Below are positions 8,308 to 17,376 of a DNA stretch of 64,000 nt, piece by piece. Source of the stretch: Pseudonocardia sulfidoxydans NBRC 16205. GTDB taxonomy: Bacteria > Actinomycetota > Actinomycetes > Mycobacteriales > Pseudonocardiaceae. The notes under the pieces were generated by a model. The model was given only the letters and a program-made list of their open reading frames with translations. It did no database searches and was not told the origin of the DNA. Numbering within the stretch: position 1 is the stretch's first letter; each line of letters opens with the position of its first letter. The stretch covers positions 1 through 64,000 of the forward strand of contig NZ_BJVJ01000021.1 of assembly GCF_007989085.1 (NCBI RefSeq). Direction: 5' to 3'. A program made the position numbers and the translations under genes.

Positions 8308-9696
8308 TTGACCCTCGCCGAGAAGCCCACGCCGTCCGATGCCGCCGCGCTCGGCCGTTCCGCCGCCGACCACCTGTGGATGCATTTCTCGCGGATGGGT
8401 CGGTACGCGGACTCGCCGGTCCCGGTGATCGTTCGCGGGGAGGGCGCGTACGTCTACGACGACCGTGGTCGTCGGATCCTGGACGGGCTGTCGGGCCTGT
8501 TCGTGGTGCAGGTGGGGCACGGTCGTCGCGAGCTGGCGGAGGTGGCAGCCCGGCAGGCGGAGACGTTGGCGTTCTTCCCGGTGTGGGGGTATGCGCATCC
8601 GTCGGCGATCCAGCTGGCGGAGCGTCTGGCGGATCTGACGCCCGGCGACCTGAACCGCGTCTTCTTCACGACGGGTGGTGGTGAGGCGGTCGAGACGGCG
8701 TGGAAGGTCGCGAAGCAGTATTTCAAGCTGCGGGGCAAGCCGGCGAAGCACAAGGTGATCAGCCGGATGTCGGCGTACCACGGGACGACGCAGGGGGCGT
8801 TGTCGATCACGGGGCTGCCGGCGATGAAGCAGGATTTCGAGCCGTTGACGCCGGGCGGGCACCGGGCGCCGAACACGAACATCTTCCGCGCCTCGGTGCA
8901 CCGTGACGACCCGGAGGCGTTCGGCCGCTGGGCCGCGGACCGGATCGAGGAGGCGATCGTGTTCGAGGGGCCGTCGACGGTGGCGGCGGTGGTGATCGAG
9001 CCGGTGCAGAACTCGGGCGGGTGTTTCACGGCGCCGCAGTCGTACTTCGCGCGGGTCCGGGAGATCTGCGACCGGCACGACGTGTTGCTGGTGTCGGACG
9101 AGGTGATCACCGGGTTCGGCCGCCACGGCACGACGTTCGCGTGCGAGAAGTTCGGGTTCGTGCCCGATCTGATCACGTGCGCGAAGGGCATGACGTCGGG
9201 GTACAGCCCGATCGGCGCGATGATCGCGACGGACCGGGTGATGGAGCCGTTCCTGGCCGACAAGGTGACGTTCCCGCACGGCTACACGTTCGGCGGGCAC
9301 CCGGTGTCGTCGGCGGTGGCGCTGGCGAACCTGGACATCATGGAGCGCGAGGGGCTGAACCGGCGGGTTCTCGACAACGAGGGCGCGTTCGGGGCGACCC
9401 TCGACGGGTTGCGCGATCTGCCGATCGTCGGTGACGTCCGTGGTGACGGGTACTTCTGGGCGGTGGAGCTGGTCGCGGACGCGTCGGGGACGACGCTGGA
9501 CGCCGACCAGCGGGAGCGGATCGTGCGTGGTTTCCTGCCGTCGGCGCTGTTCGAGGCGGGTCTGTACTGCCGCCCGGACGATCGTCAGGACCCGGTGGTG
9601 CAGCTGGCGCCGCCGTTGACGTGCGGGCAGGCGGAGTTCGACGAGATCGAGCAGGTCCTGCGGGGTGTGCTCGCGGAGGCGTGGTCGCTGCTGTGA
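8308..9696 (+). CDS. class III (omega) aminotransferase
   Basis: A 462-residue PLP enzyme of fold type I, class III, which moves an amino group between an amine or omega-amino acid and a keto acid. The SDEVITGFGR block holds the Asp that pairs with the pyridine N, and TCAKGMTSGY the Schiff-base Lys. FFTTGGGEAVETAWK binds the phosphate. TTG 8308 is chosen because GGAGGAG lies 8 nt upstream and the product then starts MTLAEKPTPSD. The stop overlaps the GTG of the next aminotransferase gene by 4 bp, so they form a coupled pair. Pyruvate:amine or putrescine-type substrates are possible. Confidence 0.9.
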   Translation: MTLAEKPTPSDAAALGRSAADHLWMHFSRMGRYADSPVPVIVRGEGAYVYDDRGRRILDGLSGLFVVQVGHGRRELAEVAARQAETLAFFPVWGYAHPSAIQLAERLADLTPGDLNRVFFTTGGGEAVETAWKVAKQYFKLRGKPAKHKVISRMSAYHGTTQGALSITGLPAMKQDFEPLTPGGHRAPNTNIFRASVHRDDPEAFGRWAADRIEEAIVFEGPSTVAAVVIEPVQNSGGCFTAPQSYFARVREICDRHDVLLVSDEVITGFGRHGTTFACEKFGFVPDLITCAKGMTSGYSPIGAMIATDRVMEPFLADKVTFPHGYTFGGHPVSSAVALANLDIMEREGLNRRVLDNEGAFGATLDGLRDLPIVGDVRGDGYFWAVELVADASGTTLDADQRERIVRGFLPSALFEAGLYCRPDDRQDPVVQLAPPLTCGQAEFDEIEQVLRGVLAEAWSLL

Positions 9697-10853
9697 CTCG
9701 CGATCCGTTGTTCGACGATCTCGACCTCGCCGACCTGGCCCGCCGGCCGGGCATCAAGTGGCGTCATGCCGGGCCGGGGAACGTGGCGGCGTGGGTGGCG
9801 GACATGGACTTCGCGCCGCCGCAGCCGGTGACCGACGCGATGGTGAGGTTGATCGAGGGCGGGGACCTCGGCTATCCGGAGTGGCTGCTGGTGGGGACAC
9901 CGTTGCGGGAGGCGTTCGCGGCGCGGATGGGGGCCCGGTACGGCTGGGACGTCCCGGCCGGCGAGGTCCGCGAGCACACCGACCTCATCCAGGGCGTGCA
10001 GATGGTGCTGCACCTCGCGACGTCGCCGGGGGACGGTGTCGCCGTCCACACCCCGTGCTATCCGCCGTTCCTGGCGACGGTGGAGGAGATGGGGCGCAAG
10101 CGTGTCGACGTCCCGGTCCGCCGCACGGCCGATGGCTGGGATCCGAACCTCGCCGCGCTCGACGACGCCGCGTCCGGCTGTCGGGTGCTGCTGCTGGTCA
10201 ACCCGCACAACCCGACCGGGCGCGTCCTGACCCGCGACGAGCTGGCCGCGGTCGCGGACATCGCGCACCGGCACGACCTGCTGGTGATCTCCGACGAGAT
10301 CCACGCCGAGCTGGTCCATGCGCCGCACCTGCACGTGCCGTTCGCGTCGCTCGGCGCCCACGTCGCGGCACGGACGGTCACGCTGAACTCGGCGAGCAAG
10401 GCGTTCAACCTGGCGGGGCTGCACTGCGCGGTGGGGCACTGGGGTCCGCCGCAGCTGCGGGCGAGGTTGGATGCGCACCCGTCGGAGCTGTTCGGTGGGG
10501 TGTCGTCGCTGTCGGTGGTGGCGACGTTGGCGGCGTGGGAGCACGGTGACGAGTGGCAGCGCAGGCTGCGGGAGGTGTTGCGGCGCAACCGGGACCGGGT
10601 CGCCGCGTGGCTGGCCCGTCGTGGTGGCGACGATCCATTGCCCGAGGCCACCTACCTGTACTGGTTCGCCGCGCGCACCCTCGAGCTGCGGGCCGACGAC
10701 GTCGTGGGGGTGGTGACGCGTGACGCCCGGGTCCGGCTCGACGGCGGTCCCGGGTTCGGGTCCGGGCACGAGGGGATGCTGCGGCTGAACCTGGCGACGG
10801 CCGAGCCGGTCCTCGACGAGCTCTTGCGCCGCCTCGACACCCTGCGTGGCTGA
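9693..10853 (+). CDS. MalY/PatB-type aminotransferase (putative C-S beta-lyase)
   Basis: A 386-residue PLP fold type I protein. The N-terminal KWRHAGPGNVAAWVADMDF is typical of MalY/PatB cystathionine beta-lyase-like proteins. VNPHNPTGR, ISDEIHAELV and the Schiff-base Lys in SASKAFNLAG are present. The GTG overlaps the upstream stop (GTGA), giving a two-gene operon. Cleavage of cystathionine or other cysteine conjugates is likely, but transamination cannot be excluded. Palindrome copy 2 lies 9 bp after the stop. Confidence 0.88.
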   Translation: MTRDPLFDDLDLADLARRPGIKWRHAGPGNVAAWVADMDFAPPQPVTDAMVRLIEGGDLGYPEWLLVGTPLREAFAARMGARYGWDVPAGEVREHTDLIQGVQMVLHLATSPGDGVAVHTPCYPPFLATVEEMGRKRVDVPVRRTADGWDPNLAALDDAASGCRVLLLVNPHNPTGRVLTRDELAAVADIAHRHDLLVISDEIHAELVHAPHLHVPFASLGAHVAARTVTLNSASKAFNLAGLHCAVGHWGPPQLRARLDAHPSELFGGVSSLSVVATLAAWEHGDEWQRRLREVLRRNRDRVAAWLARRGGDDPLPEATYLYWFAARTLELRADDVVGVVTRDARVRLDGGPGFGSGHEGMLRLNLATAEPVLDELLRRLDTLRG

Positions 10854-10862
10854 CGAGAGGTC

Positions 10863-10902
10863 GTGAGCGGCAATAGTCGCTATAGCGACTATTGCCGCTC
10901 AC
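10863..10902. repeat. Palindromic repeat family 1, copy 2 (40 bp)
   Basis: Perfect 20-bp arms reading GTGAGCGGCAATAGTCGCTA. It differs from copy 1 at arm positions 6 and 10, with matching changes in the other arm. It separates the convergent aminotransferase and ABC exporter genes, and its right end carries the TGA of the ABC gene. Confidence 0.95.
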
Positions 10903-12914
10903 AGGGTTTCGGCACCTGCGAGGAACTGGGCGTTGTAGAGGCGGAAGTACGCGCCCTGGGCGGCGAGCAGCTCCTCGTGGGTGCCCTGCTCCACGATGTG
11001 GCCCGCCTCCATGACCAGGATCAGGTCGGCGTCGCGGATCGTCGAGAGGCGGTGCGCGATGACGAAGCTGGTCCGGTCGCTGCGCAGGGCGGCCATGGCC
11101 CGCTGCACCAGCACCTCGGTGCGGGTGTCGACGGAGCTGGTGGCCTCGTCGAGGATCAGCAGGGACGGGTCGGCGAGGAAGGCGCGCGCGATCGTCACGA
11201 GCTGCTTCTCGCCCGCGCTGATGTTGCTGCCCTCCTCGTCGATGACGGTGTCGTAGCCGTCGGGCAGGCTGCGCACGAAGCGGTCGACGTAGGTCGCGGT
11301 GGCGGCGGCGAGGATCTCGTCCTCGGTGGCGCCCGGGCGGCCGTAGGCGATGTTGTCGCGGATCGTGCCGTTGAACAGCCAGGTGTCCTGCAGGACCATG
11401 CCGATGCCGGAGCGCAGGTCGGCGCGTTCCATTTTCGCGATGTCGACGCCGTCGAGGGTGATGCGGCCGCCGTCGAGCTCGTAGAAGCGCAGTACGAGGT
11501 TGACGAGCGTGGTCTTGCCGGCACCGGTCGGGCCGACGATGGCGACGGTCTGCCCGGGCTCGGCGACGAGGGACAGGTCGTCGATCAGCGGGGCGTCGGA
11601 GACGTAGCGGAACGACACGTCCTCGAACGCCACCCGGCCGCGACGCTCGGTGCGCCGCAACGGGTTCGCCGGGTCGGGGGACTGCTCGTCGGCGTCGAGG
11701 AGCTCGAACACCCGCTCCGCCGACGCCACACCCGACTGCAGCAGGTTGGCCATCGAGGCGACCTGCGTGAGTGGCTGGGTGAACTGGCGCGAGTACTGGA
11801 TGAAGGCCTGGACGTCGCCGAGGCTCATCGCGCCCGACGCGACCCGCAGTCCGCCGATGACGGCGACCAGCACGTAGTTCAGGTTCCCGATGAACATCAT
11901 CGACGGCATGATGATCCCGGACATGAACTGCGCCCGGAAGCTCGCCTGGTAGAGCTCCTCGTTCTTGGCGCTGAACGAGCCCTCGACCTCGCGGCGGCGC
12001 CCGAAGACCCGCACGAGCTCCTGGCCGGTGAAGGCCTCCTCGATCTGCCCATTGAGCGCGCCGGTGTGTTTCCACTGGGCGACGAACTGCGACTGCGAGC
12101 GCTTCGCGATGACCTTGGTGAGCCACAGCGAGACGGGGATCGTGATGAGCGCGATCACCGACAGCAGCGGCGAGACCAGGAACATCATGATCAGCACGCC
12201 GACGACCGACAGCAGCGACACGAGCAGCTGGCTCATCGTCTGCTGCAGGGACTGGGAGATGTTGTCGATGTCGTTGGTGACGCGCGAGAGCACCTCGCCG
12301 CGCTGCTGGCGGTCGAAGTAGCTCAGCGGCAGCCGGTTGAGCTTGTCCTCGACCTCGCGACGCAACACGAACACGGTGCGCTGGACGATCGTGTTGAGCA
12401 GGTAGCCCTGGACGTAGCCGAACACCGACGAGCCCAGGTAGATTGCGATGACGCCGAGCAGCACGAGGCCGAGGGCGTGGAAGTCGATACCCACGCCCGG
12501 GATGACGTTCTGTGCCTCGATAACGTTGGCGACGGTGCCGTTGCCCCGCTCGCGCGCGGCGGCCGCGGCCTGCTCGGTGGTGAGACCGGCGGGGAGCTGG
12601 CGGCCGATGACGCCGGCGAAGATCAGGTCGGTGGCGTGACCCAGGATCTTGGGGCCGATCACGTTGAGTGCGACGCTGATCACGCCGAGGGCGACGACGA
12701 CGGCGACGCCGACCCGGTGCGGCACGAGCAGCCCGGCGAGGCGTTTGGCCGACGGCCCGAAGTTCGACGCCTTCTCCGCGGGCATGCCGGCGCCCATCCA
12801 CGGCGGACCGCCGCCGCGGCGTGCGTTGGCCATGCCGCGGGCGGCCTTCCCGGTCTCGGCGTCCTGCTTCGGCTTGCCCCCGGGGGCGCCCGGGGTGGGG
12901 GTCGTGGTGGTCAT
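10899..12914 (-). CDS. ABC exporter subunit (TMD-NBD), canonical ATPase site half
   Basis: A 671-residue half-transporter of the plasma membrane. A charged N-terminal extension of about 60 residues is followed by six predicted TM helices (about 65-370) and an ATPase domain with Walker A GPTGAGKTT, signature NISAGEKQ and Walker B LLILDEATSSVD, including the catalytic Glu, then the H-loop AHRLS. Between TM1 and TM2 there is a long insert (about 100-150). ATG 12914 overlaps the partner's stop (ATGA). With the upstream gene it forms a heterodimeric multidrug-type exporter. Its stop lies inside palindrome copy 2. Confidence 0.92.
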   Translation of the reverse strand: MTTTTPTPGAPGGKPKQDAETGKAARGMANARRGGGPPWMGAGMPAEKASNFGPSAKRLAGLLVPHRVGVAVVVALGVISVALNVIGPKILGHATDLIFAGVIGRQLPAGLTTEQAAAAARERGNGTVANVIEAQNVIPGVGIDFHALGLVLLGVIAIYLGSSVFGYVQGYLLNTIVQRTVFVLRREVEDKLNRLPLSYFDRQQRGEVLSRVTNDIDNISQSLQQTMSQLLVSLLSVVGVLIMMFLVSPLLSVIALITIPVSLWLTKVIAKRSQSQFVAQWKHTGALNGQIEEAFTGQELVRVFGRRREVEGSFSAKNEELYQASFRAQFMSGIIMPSMMFIGNLNYVLVAVIGGLRVASGAMSLGDVQAFIQYSRQFTQPLTQVASMANLLQSGVASAERVFELLDADEQSPDPANPLRRTERRGRVAFEDVSFRYVSDAPLIDDLSLVAEPGQTVAIVGPTGAGKTTLVNLVLRFYELDGGRITLDGVDIAKMERADLRSGIGMVLQDTWLFNGTIRDNIAYGRPGATEDEILAAATATYVDRFVRSLPDGYDTVIDEEGSNISAGEKQLVTIARAFLADPSLLILDEATSSVDTRTEVLVQRAMAALRSDRTSFVIAHRLSTIRDADLILVMEAGHIVEQGTHEELLAAQGAYFRLYNAQFLAGAETL

Positions 12915-14644
12915 GCGGCCGCCTCCGCGGACAGCTGCGACTCGACGATCTCGACGAACGTCGGACAGGTCTGCAGCAACTCGTCGTGGGTCCCGCTCCC
13001 GACGACGACGCCGTCCTCGAGGACGAGGATCTGGTCGGCGTCGGCGATCGTCGACACCCGCTGGGCGACGATGACGACGGTCGCGTCGGCCGTGACCGGG
13101 CGCAGCGCGGTGCGGAGCCGGGCGTCGGTGGTGAGGTCGAGGGCGGAGAAGGAGTCGTCGAACAGGTAGATCTCGGGTCTGCGGATGAGGGCGCGGGCGA
13201 TGGCGAGGCGTTGCCGCTGACCACCGGAGACGTTGGTGCCGCCCTGCGAGATCGGCGACTCGAGCTGCTCGGGCATGGCGCGGACGAAGTCCTCGGCCTG
13301 CGCGATCGCCAGGGCGTCCCAGAGCTCGTCGTCGCTCGCGTCGGGGTTGCCGTAGCGCAGGTTGGTCGCGACGGTGCCGGTGAACAGGTAGGGGCGCTGC
13401 GGGACGATCCCGATGCGTCCCCAGAGGTCCTCGGGTTCCATCTCGCGGACGTCGACGCCGTCAACACGGACGACGCCACCGGTCGCGTCGAACAGCCTGG
13501 GCACCATGGAGATCAGCGTGGTCTTGCCGGCGCCGGTGCTGCCGATGATCGCCGTGGTGCGGCCCGGCCGCGCGGTGAACGTGATGTCGCGCAGGACGGG
13601 GGAGGCGGCACCGGGGTAGGCGAACGTCGCGTGGTCGAACTCGAGGACGCCGGCCCGGTTGTCGGGGGTGACCGGTGCGGACGGCGGGGCGACGGACGAC
13701 TCGGTGTCGAGGACCTCGGTGATGCGCTCCGCGCAGACCGACGCGCGCGGGATCATGATCGCCATGAACGTCGCCATCATGACGGCCATGAGGATCTGCA
13801 GCAGGTAGGCGAGGAACGCGGTGAGCGCGCCGATCTGCATCTCGCCGGCGTCGATGCGCCCGGCGCCGAACCACATGACGGCGACGCTCGACAGGTTCAG
13901 CACGAGCATGACGATCGGGAAGATCAACGCCTGCAGCCGGCCCGCGGCGATGGCGACGTCGGTGACGTCGGTGTTGGCCCGGCCGAACCGTTCGGTCTCG
14001 ACGGGCTCGCGCACGAAGGCCCGCACGACGCGGATGCCGGTGATCTGCTCGCGCAGCACACGGTTGACGGTGTCGATGCGGGTCTGCATCACGCGGAACT
14101 TCGGGACCATCCGGACGATGACCAGCCCGATCGCGACGATCAGGACCGGCACGCACACCGCCATCAGCCACGACAGGCCGACGTCCTCGTTGAGCGCCAT
14201 GATCACGCCGCCGACGCACATGATCGGCGCGGCGACCATCATCGTGCAGGACATCAGGACCAGCATCTGGACCTGCTGCACGTCGTTCGTGTTGCGCGTG
14301 ATCAGCGACGGCGCGCCGAACCGGTTGACCTCGCGCGCGGAGAACTCCCCGACGCGATGGAACACGGCGGTGCGCACGTCGCGGCCGAAGCCCATCGCGG
14401 TGCGCGAGCCGTACCAGACGGCCGCGATCGAGCAGGCGATCTGCACGAGCGTGACCAGCAGCATCCAGCCGCCGGTGCTGAGGATGTAGCCGGTGTCGCC
14501 GAGGGCGATGCCCTTGTCGATGATGTCGGCGTTGAGGCTCGGCAGGTACAGCGAGGCCATGGTCCCGATCAGCTGGAACAGCAGGACGAGCAGCAGCGGC
14601 CGGGAGTAGGGGCGCAGGTGCGTGCGCAGGAGGCGGACGAGCAT
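12911..14644 (-). CDS. ABC exporter subunit (TMD-NBD), degenerate-site half
   Basis: A 577-residue half-transporter with six TM helices (about 15-290) and an ATPase domain with Walker A GSTGAGKTT and signature NVSGGQRQR. Walker B is YLFDDSFSALD, so Asp replaces the catalytic Glu, and the switch is AQRVS, where Gln replaces the usual His. Such a degenerate half paired with a canonical half is the pattern of heterodimeric exporters such as BmrCD or TM287/288. ATG 14644 lies 4 bp after the TetR stop, so regulator and exporter share one operon. The substrate is unknown, probably a hydrophobic drug or lipid. Confidence 0.92.
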   Translation of the reverse strand: MLVRLLRTHLRPYSRPLLLVLLFQLIGTMASLYLPSLNADIIDKGIALGDTGYILSTGGWMLLVTLVQIACSIAAVWYGSRTAMGFGRDVRTAVFHRVGEFSAREVNRFGAPSLITRNTNDVQQVQMLVLMSCTMMVAAPIMCVGGVIMALNEDVGLSWLMAVCVPVLIVAIGLVIVRMVPKFRVMQTRIDTVNRVLREQITGIRVVRAFVREPVETERFGRANTDVTDVAIAAGRLQALIFPIVMLVLNLSSVAVMWFGAGRIDAGEMQIGALTAFLAYLLQILMAVMMATFMAIMIPRASVCAERITEVLDTESSVAPPSAPVTPDNRAGVLEFDHATFAYPGAASPVLRDITFTARPGRTTAIIGSTGAGKTTLISMVPRLFDATGGVVRVDGVDVREMEPEDLWGRIGIVPQRPYLFTGTVATNLRYGNPDASDDELWDALAIAQAEDFVRAMPEQLESPISQGGTNVSGGQRQRLAIARALIRRPEIYLFDDSFSALDLTTDARLRTALRPVTADATVVIVAQRVSTIADADQILVLEDGVVVGSGTHDELLQTCPTFVEIVESQLSAEAAA

Positions 14645-14648
14645 CTTG

Positions 14649-15323
14649 TCAGACCTCGATCGTTCGGGCGTGGTGGTCCGCGGCAGGGGTGCCGGCCGGG
14701 TCGTCGTCGGGGTTCGCGGGGTGGCGTGGGCTGCGCATGCCGTCGAGGACGACCGCGACGATCGCCTCCGGTGTCATCGGCATGCCGTCGGAGATGCGTG
14801 GGTGGGTCGCCGAGAAGGTGAGCAGCCGCAGGACGCGGGCGAACTCGGCCGCGTCGACGCGCAGGAGATCGGCGTCGGGCGCGACGATGTCGGCGATCGC
14901 CGCCCGGAACGCGTCGTTCATCTGCTCGTTGCGGCGCTTGTGGTCGTCGGTCGGTTCCGGCGGCTGCTGCAGGCCGAGCGCGCCGATCAGGCCGAACGCG
15001 CCGCGCAGCCGGTCCTGGAGCACGGCGACGACCGCGACGAGCCGCGCCCGCAGCGGCAGCTCACGGTCGACGGCGGCGAGGGCGTCGAGGGTGGCCTGCG
15101 GGTCGAAGCCCTTCTCCAGGACGGCGCGCATGAGCGCGTCCTTGTCTCCGAAGACGCGGAAGATCGTCCCTTCGGCCACACCGGCGGCCTCGGCGATCTG
15201 CCGGGTGCTCACCGAGGGGCCGTCGCGCAGGACCAGGGGCAGCGTCGCCGCGACGATCGCCGCGCGGCGGTCGTCGGGTGCCATTCGGCCGGCGCGGCCG
15301 GACCTCGTCACGGCGCCGGACAC
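14649..15323 (-). CDS. TetR-family repressor of the ABC exporter operon
   Basis: An up to 224-residue TetR protein. The HTH is visible as STRQIAEAAGVAEGTIFRVFGDKDALMRAVL (split: STRQIAEAAG then TIFRVFGDKD), followed by a helical ligand-binding domain ending RTIEV. It is the first gene of the operon with the two ABC subunits. The start is uncertain: GTG 15323 overlaps the predicted -10 box, so GTG 15311 on a leaderless mRNA or ATG 15284 (MAPDDRRAAIV) is more likely. Autoregulation and control of the exporter are inferred from position and from the inverted repeat in its promoter. Confidence 0.85.
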   Translation of the reverse strand: MSGAVTRSGRAGRMAPDDRRAAIVAATLPLVLRDGPSVSTRQIAEAAGVAEGTIFRVFGDKDALMRAVLEKGFDPQATLDALAAVDRELPLRARLVAVVAVLQDRLRGAFGLIGALGLQQPPEPTDDHKRRNEQMNDAFRAAIADIVAPDADLLRVDAAEFARVLRLLTFSATHPRISDGMPMTPEAIVAVVLDGMRSPRHPANPDDDPAGTPAADHHARTIEV

Positions 15324-15348
15324 TAACTGAGTGGCGACTCATTAACAA
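15320..15348 (-). promoter_or_regulatory. Promoter and candidate operator of the TetR-ABC operon
   Basis: On the minus strand, -35 TTGTTA (15348-15343) and -10 TAGTGT (15325-15320) are separated by exactly 17 nt. The spacer contains the inverted repeat TGAGT-GGCG-ACTCA (15328-15341), a plausible TetR operator blocking RNA polymerase. Confidence 0.55.
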
Positions 15349-15379
15349 ACGAGTTTGCGTGCGGCGGAACCCGCCCAGG

Positions 15380-15775
15380 TCAGGCCGTGGACACCGCCAG
15401 ACGTCGCGGCTTCTCCGCCGGGATCAGCTCCTTGGAGCCGACGACCGGCAGCCGGTCGAGCAGGCCGTCGACATCGTGCGGCAGCAGCGCGCGACGGCCC
15501 TCGAGCCTCGTCAGGCACAGGCCGACCCCGGCGGAGCGCGCCCGGCCGTGCGCCCGGCGCAGTGCCTCCACCCCGTCGGTGTCGAAGGACCGGATCTGTG
15601 CCAGATCGATGACGAGCGCCCGCGGGCCCGCCGGGCGCGGCGTGCCGTCGACCAGCTTGTCGACGAGCCGGACCAGTCGTCCGCCGGTACGTGCGCTCAG
15701 CTCCCCGGCGGCCCGCACGACATGTCCGCGCGGTGACCGCTCGACGGCGAGCTGGATCGTGAACGTCGAGTGCAT
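15380..15775 (-). CDS. STAS-domain protein (anti-sigma factor antagonist-like)
   Basis: A 131-residue single STAS domain with ATG 15775 and a GGGGAGGC site before it. In SpoIIAA-type antagonists a Ser in a DSSG motif is phosphorylated by the anti-sigma kinase. Here the equivalent segment reads IRSFDTDGVEAL, so the phospho-acceptor position appears to be Asp or Thr. This could mimic the phosphorylated (inactive) state or mark a different STAS role. No anti-sigma factor or sigma gene is adjacent. It is monocistronic by its surroundings. Confidence 0.8.
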   Translation of the reverse strand: MHSTFTIQLAVERSPRGHVVRAAGELSARTGGRLVRLVDKLVDGTPRPAGPRALVIDLAQIRSFDTDGVEALRRAHGRARSAGVGLCLTRLEGRRALLPHDVDGLLDRLPVVGSKELIPAEKPRRLAVSTA

Positions 15776-16100
15776 GCCTCCCCCGTCTCGGGTGGCCGCC
15801 CCCGATGGCGGTCTCCCGGGGCATCGTCGCCCGCTCGGGTGAACGCCTCGACGCTAAGAAGTGAGCGGTGCGCACGAGGGCCGAAGGTCCCGCCGTCCGG
15901 CCCGGATCGCCCCCTCGGTGACCCGGACCGCACGTGCTCGGGAGCCGGCGACGACGGACCGGGTGCGGGCCCGACCTCCCGCACCCGGACCCCCCGGATC
16001 ACGCCGCAGGTCCCGAGTCCCGTGCGGTGCCGCACGACTGGGTCGACCATACCCCACTCACTTCGCGTGACCGGCCGCTCGTCCTGGGGTCTGCGTCCGA
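15776..16100. other. Intergenic region, no gene seen
   Basis: About 325 bp upstream of the STAS gene. ORFs here are Arg/Pro/Ser-rich on both strands and look like noise. A GGGTAT hexamer occurs on the minus strand near 16050, the -10 form used by SigB/SigF-type sigma factors, but I could not find a good -35 partner. No RNA gene is recognised. Confidence 0.5.
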
Positions 16101-16508
16101 TCAGTCGCGGGCCGGCTGCTCCTGCACGGCCCAGGAGTTGCCGTCCGGGTCGTCGAAGAAGCAGAAGGAGTTCCACGGACCGCCCTTCCCGGACGCCCAC
16201 GTGCCCGTCTCGTCGACGTGACGGACCTCGGTGACGTCGACCCCGCGCTCGACGAGGAACGCATGCGCCTCCTCGATGTCGGCGACGACGAGCTGCAGGC
16301 CCTTCACCGAACCGGGCTCCGACTCGCTCAGACCGGTACCGAACGTCACCGAGCACGCCGACCCGGGCGGGGTCACCTGCACGATGTGCGTGCCCTCGCG
16401 GACCTCCCGGTCGACGTCGACGGTGAAGCCCAGCCCGTCGGCGTAGAACTTCCGGCTGCGGACGACGTCGGCCACCGGCAGCACGATGACCTCCAGTTTC
16501 CAGTCCAT
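16101..16508 (-). CDS. VOC-superfamily (glyoxalase/bleomycin resistance-like) protein
   Basis: A 135-residue protein with two beta-alpha-beta-beta-beta modules: residues 5-55 (LEVIVLPVADVVRSRKFYAD, GLGF) and 65-130 (GLQLVVADIEEAHAFLVERG, FCFFDDPDGNSWAVQE). The final Glu is a typical VOC metal ligand. ATG 16508 is preceded by AGGAGGGAC. It could bind a small metabolite or drug, or act in a stress pathway. It lies 70 bp downstream of the mycothiol-type isomerase gene on the same strand and could be cotranscribed with it. Confidence 0.85.
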   Translation of the reverse strand: MDWKLEVIVLPVADVVRSRKFYADGLGFTVDVDREVREGTHIVQVTPPGSACSVTFGTGLSESEPGSVKGLQLVVADIEEAHAFLVERGVDVTEVRHVDETGTWASGKGGPWNSFCFFDDPDGNSWAVQEQPARD

Positions 16509-16578
16509 GACGGGTCCCTCCTGGTCTCGGCGCCGCACCGCGCGACACACACAGGAGAACGACGGCGGCGGCCGGAAC

Positions 16579-17238
16579 TCATCGATGCCCGCGAAGTCCT
16601 TCTGAGCGGGGCGTGAACCCCGGGTCGCGGCCGATCGCGCCGAGGAGACGGTCCTGCAGCGACGCGTCGGCGGGCACGAGCACCTGCGGCCCGAACACGA
16701 CGATCCCCGGCCCGAAGGCGCCGGGCGTGCGCATCGCCTCGGGCATCGTCGACACCTCCGGCCACAGGCGCGCCACCTCGTCGGGGTCGATCGTGTCGTC
16801 CTGGCCGGTCGCGCGGGCGAGGTCCCAGCGGTGCAGCACCATGTCCTGGCTGACCACCCCGTCGACGTGCGCGGCGGCCGTCGACCTCCCCATCGGGGTG
16901 TCGACGACCCGCTCGGCCACGTCGTGGTCGGCGAGCATCGCCTCGACGTCGGCGCGGGCGGCACGGAACGCGGCGAGCGGGTCCTCGCCGACCGACGGGG
17001 CGGGGGACAGCGCACGACCGACCGGCCGGAGGACGGCCTGATGCATGTCGACGACGTGCCCGACGACGTCGCGCGCCGTCCACTCCGCACACGGCGACGG
17101 ATCGGCCCAGCGGCCCGGCGGCACCCCGGCGACAGTGGTGTCGAACGCGTCGGCGCGGCGCCGGAAGCGGGCCGCGATCTCGTCGACCTCGATCACGTCG
17201 TACACCTCGCTCGTCGGTCTCCTCGGATCGACGCGCAT
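16579..17238 (-). CDS. TIGR03086/DinB-like mycothiol-dependent isomerase-family protein
   Basis: A 219-residue protein of the maleylpyruvate isomerase/DinB-like four-helix family. The PSPCAEWTARDVVGHVVDMH motif (shown in part; PSPCAEW then GHVVDMH) supplies one His ligand, and MVLHRWDLARATG another. These coordinate a divalent metal in mycothiol-dependent relatives. ATG 17238 follows a GGGAGGTGG site; an internal start near VIEVDEIAAR is possible. Members of this family are numerous in actinomycetes and mostly uncharacterised, so the actual reaction is open. Confidence 0.8.
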   Translation of the reverse strand: MRVDPRRPTSEVYDVIEVDEIAARFRRRADAFDTTVAGVPPGRWADPSPCAEWTARDVVGHVVDMHQAVLRPVGRALSPAPSVGEDPLAAFRAARADVEAMLADHDVAERVVDTPMGRSTAAAHVDGVVSQDMVLHRWDLARATGQDDTIDPDEVARLWPEVSTMPEAMRTPGAFGPGIVVFGPQVLVPADASLQDRLLGAIGRDPGFTPRSEGLRGHR

Positions 17239-17376
17239 GGTGCCACCTCCCGGCCGCTGCGCGGAACGGGTCGGACGGCCCGGGGCGACCCGCCGCCCCG
17301 CCCGCGGACTCGGGCACCATGGATCGCGACGGCCCCGTCCCGCGGGCCGATCCGTCGAGACGAACCGGGAGCGCGA

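Noticed and set aside
12821-14821. 666-codon plus-strand ORF opposite the ABC exporter genes
   Set aside because: Asp/His/Gln/Arg-biased shadow of clear ABC genes with Walker motifs on the other strand.
15328-15341. A sixth copy of the family 1 palindrome near the TetR gene (shares GAGTGGCGA)
   Set aside because: Only about nine bases match, the palindrome has a different centre, and the position within a promoter suggests an operator.
15776-16100. Small genes in the 325-bp gap beside the STAS gene
   Set aside because: All frames give Arg/Pro/Ser-rich sequence without ribosome sites or start signals in the right place.
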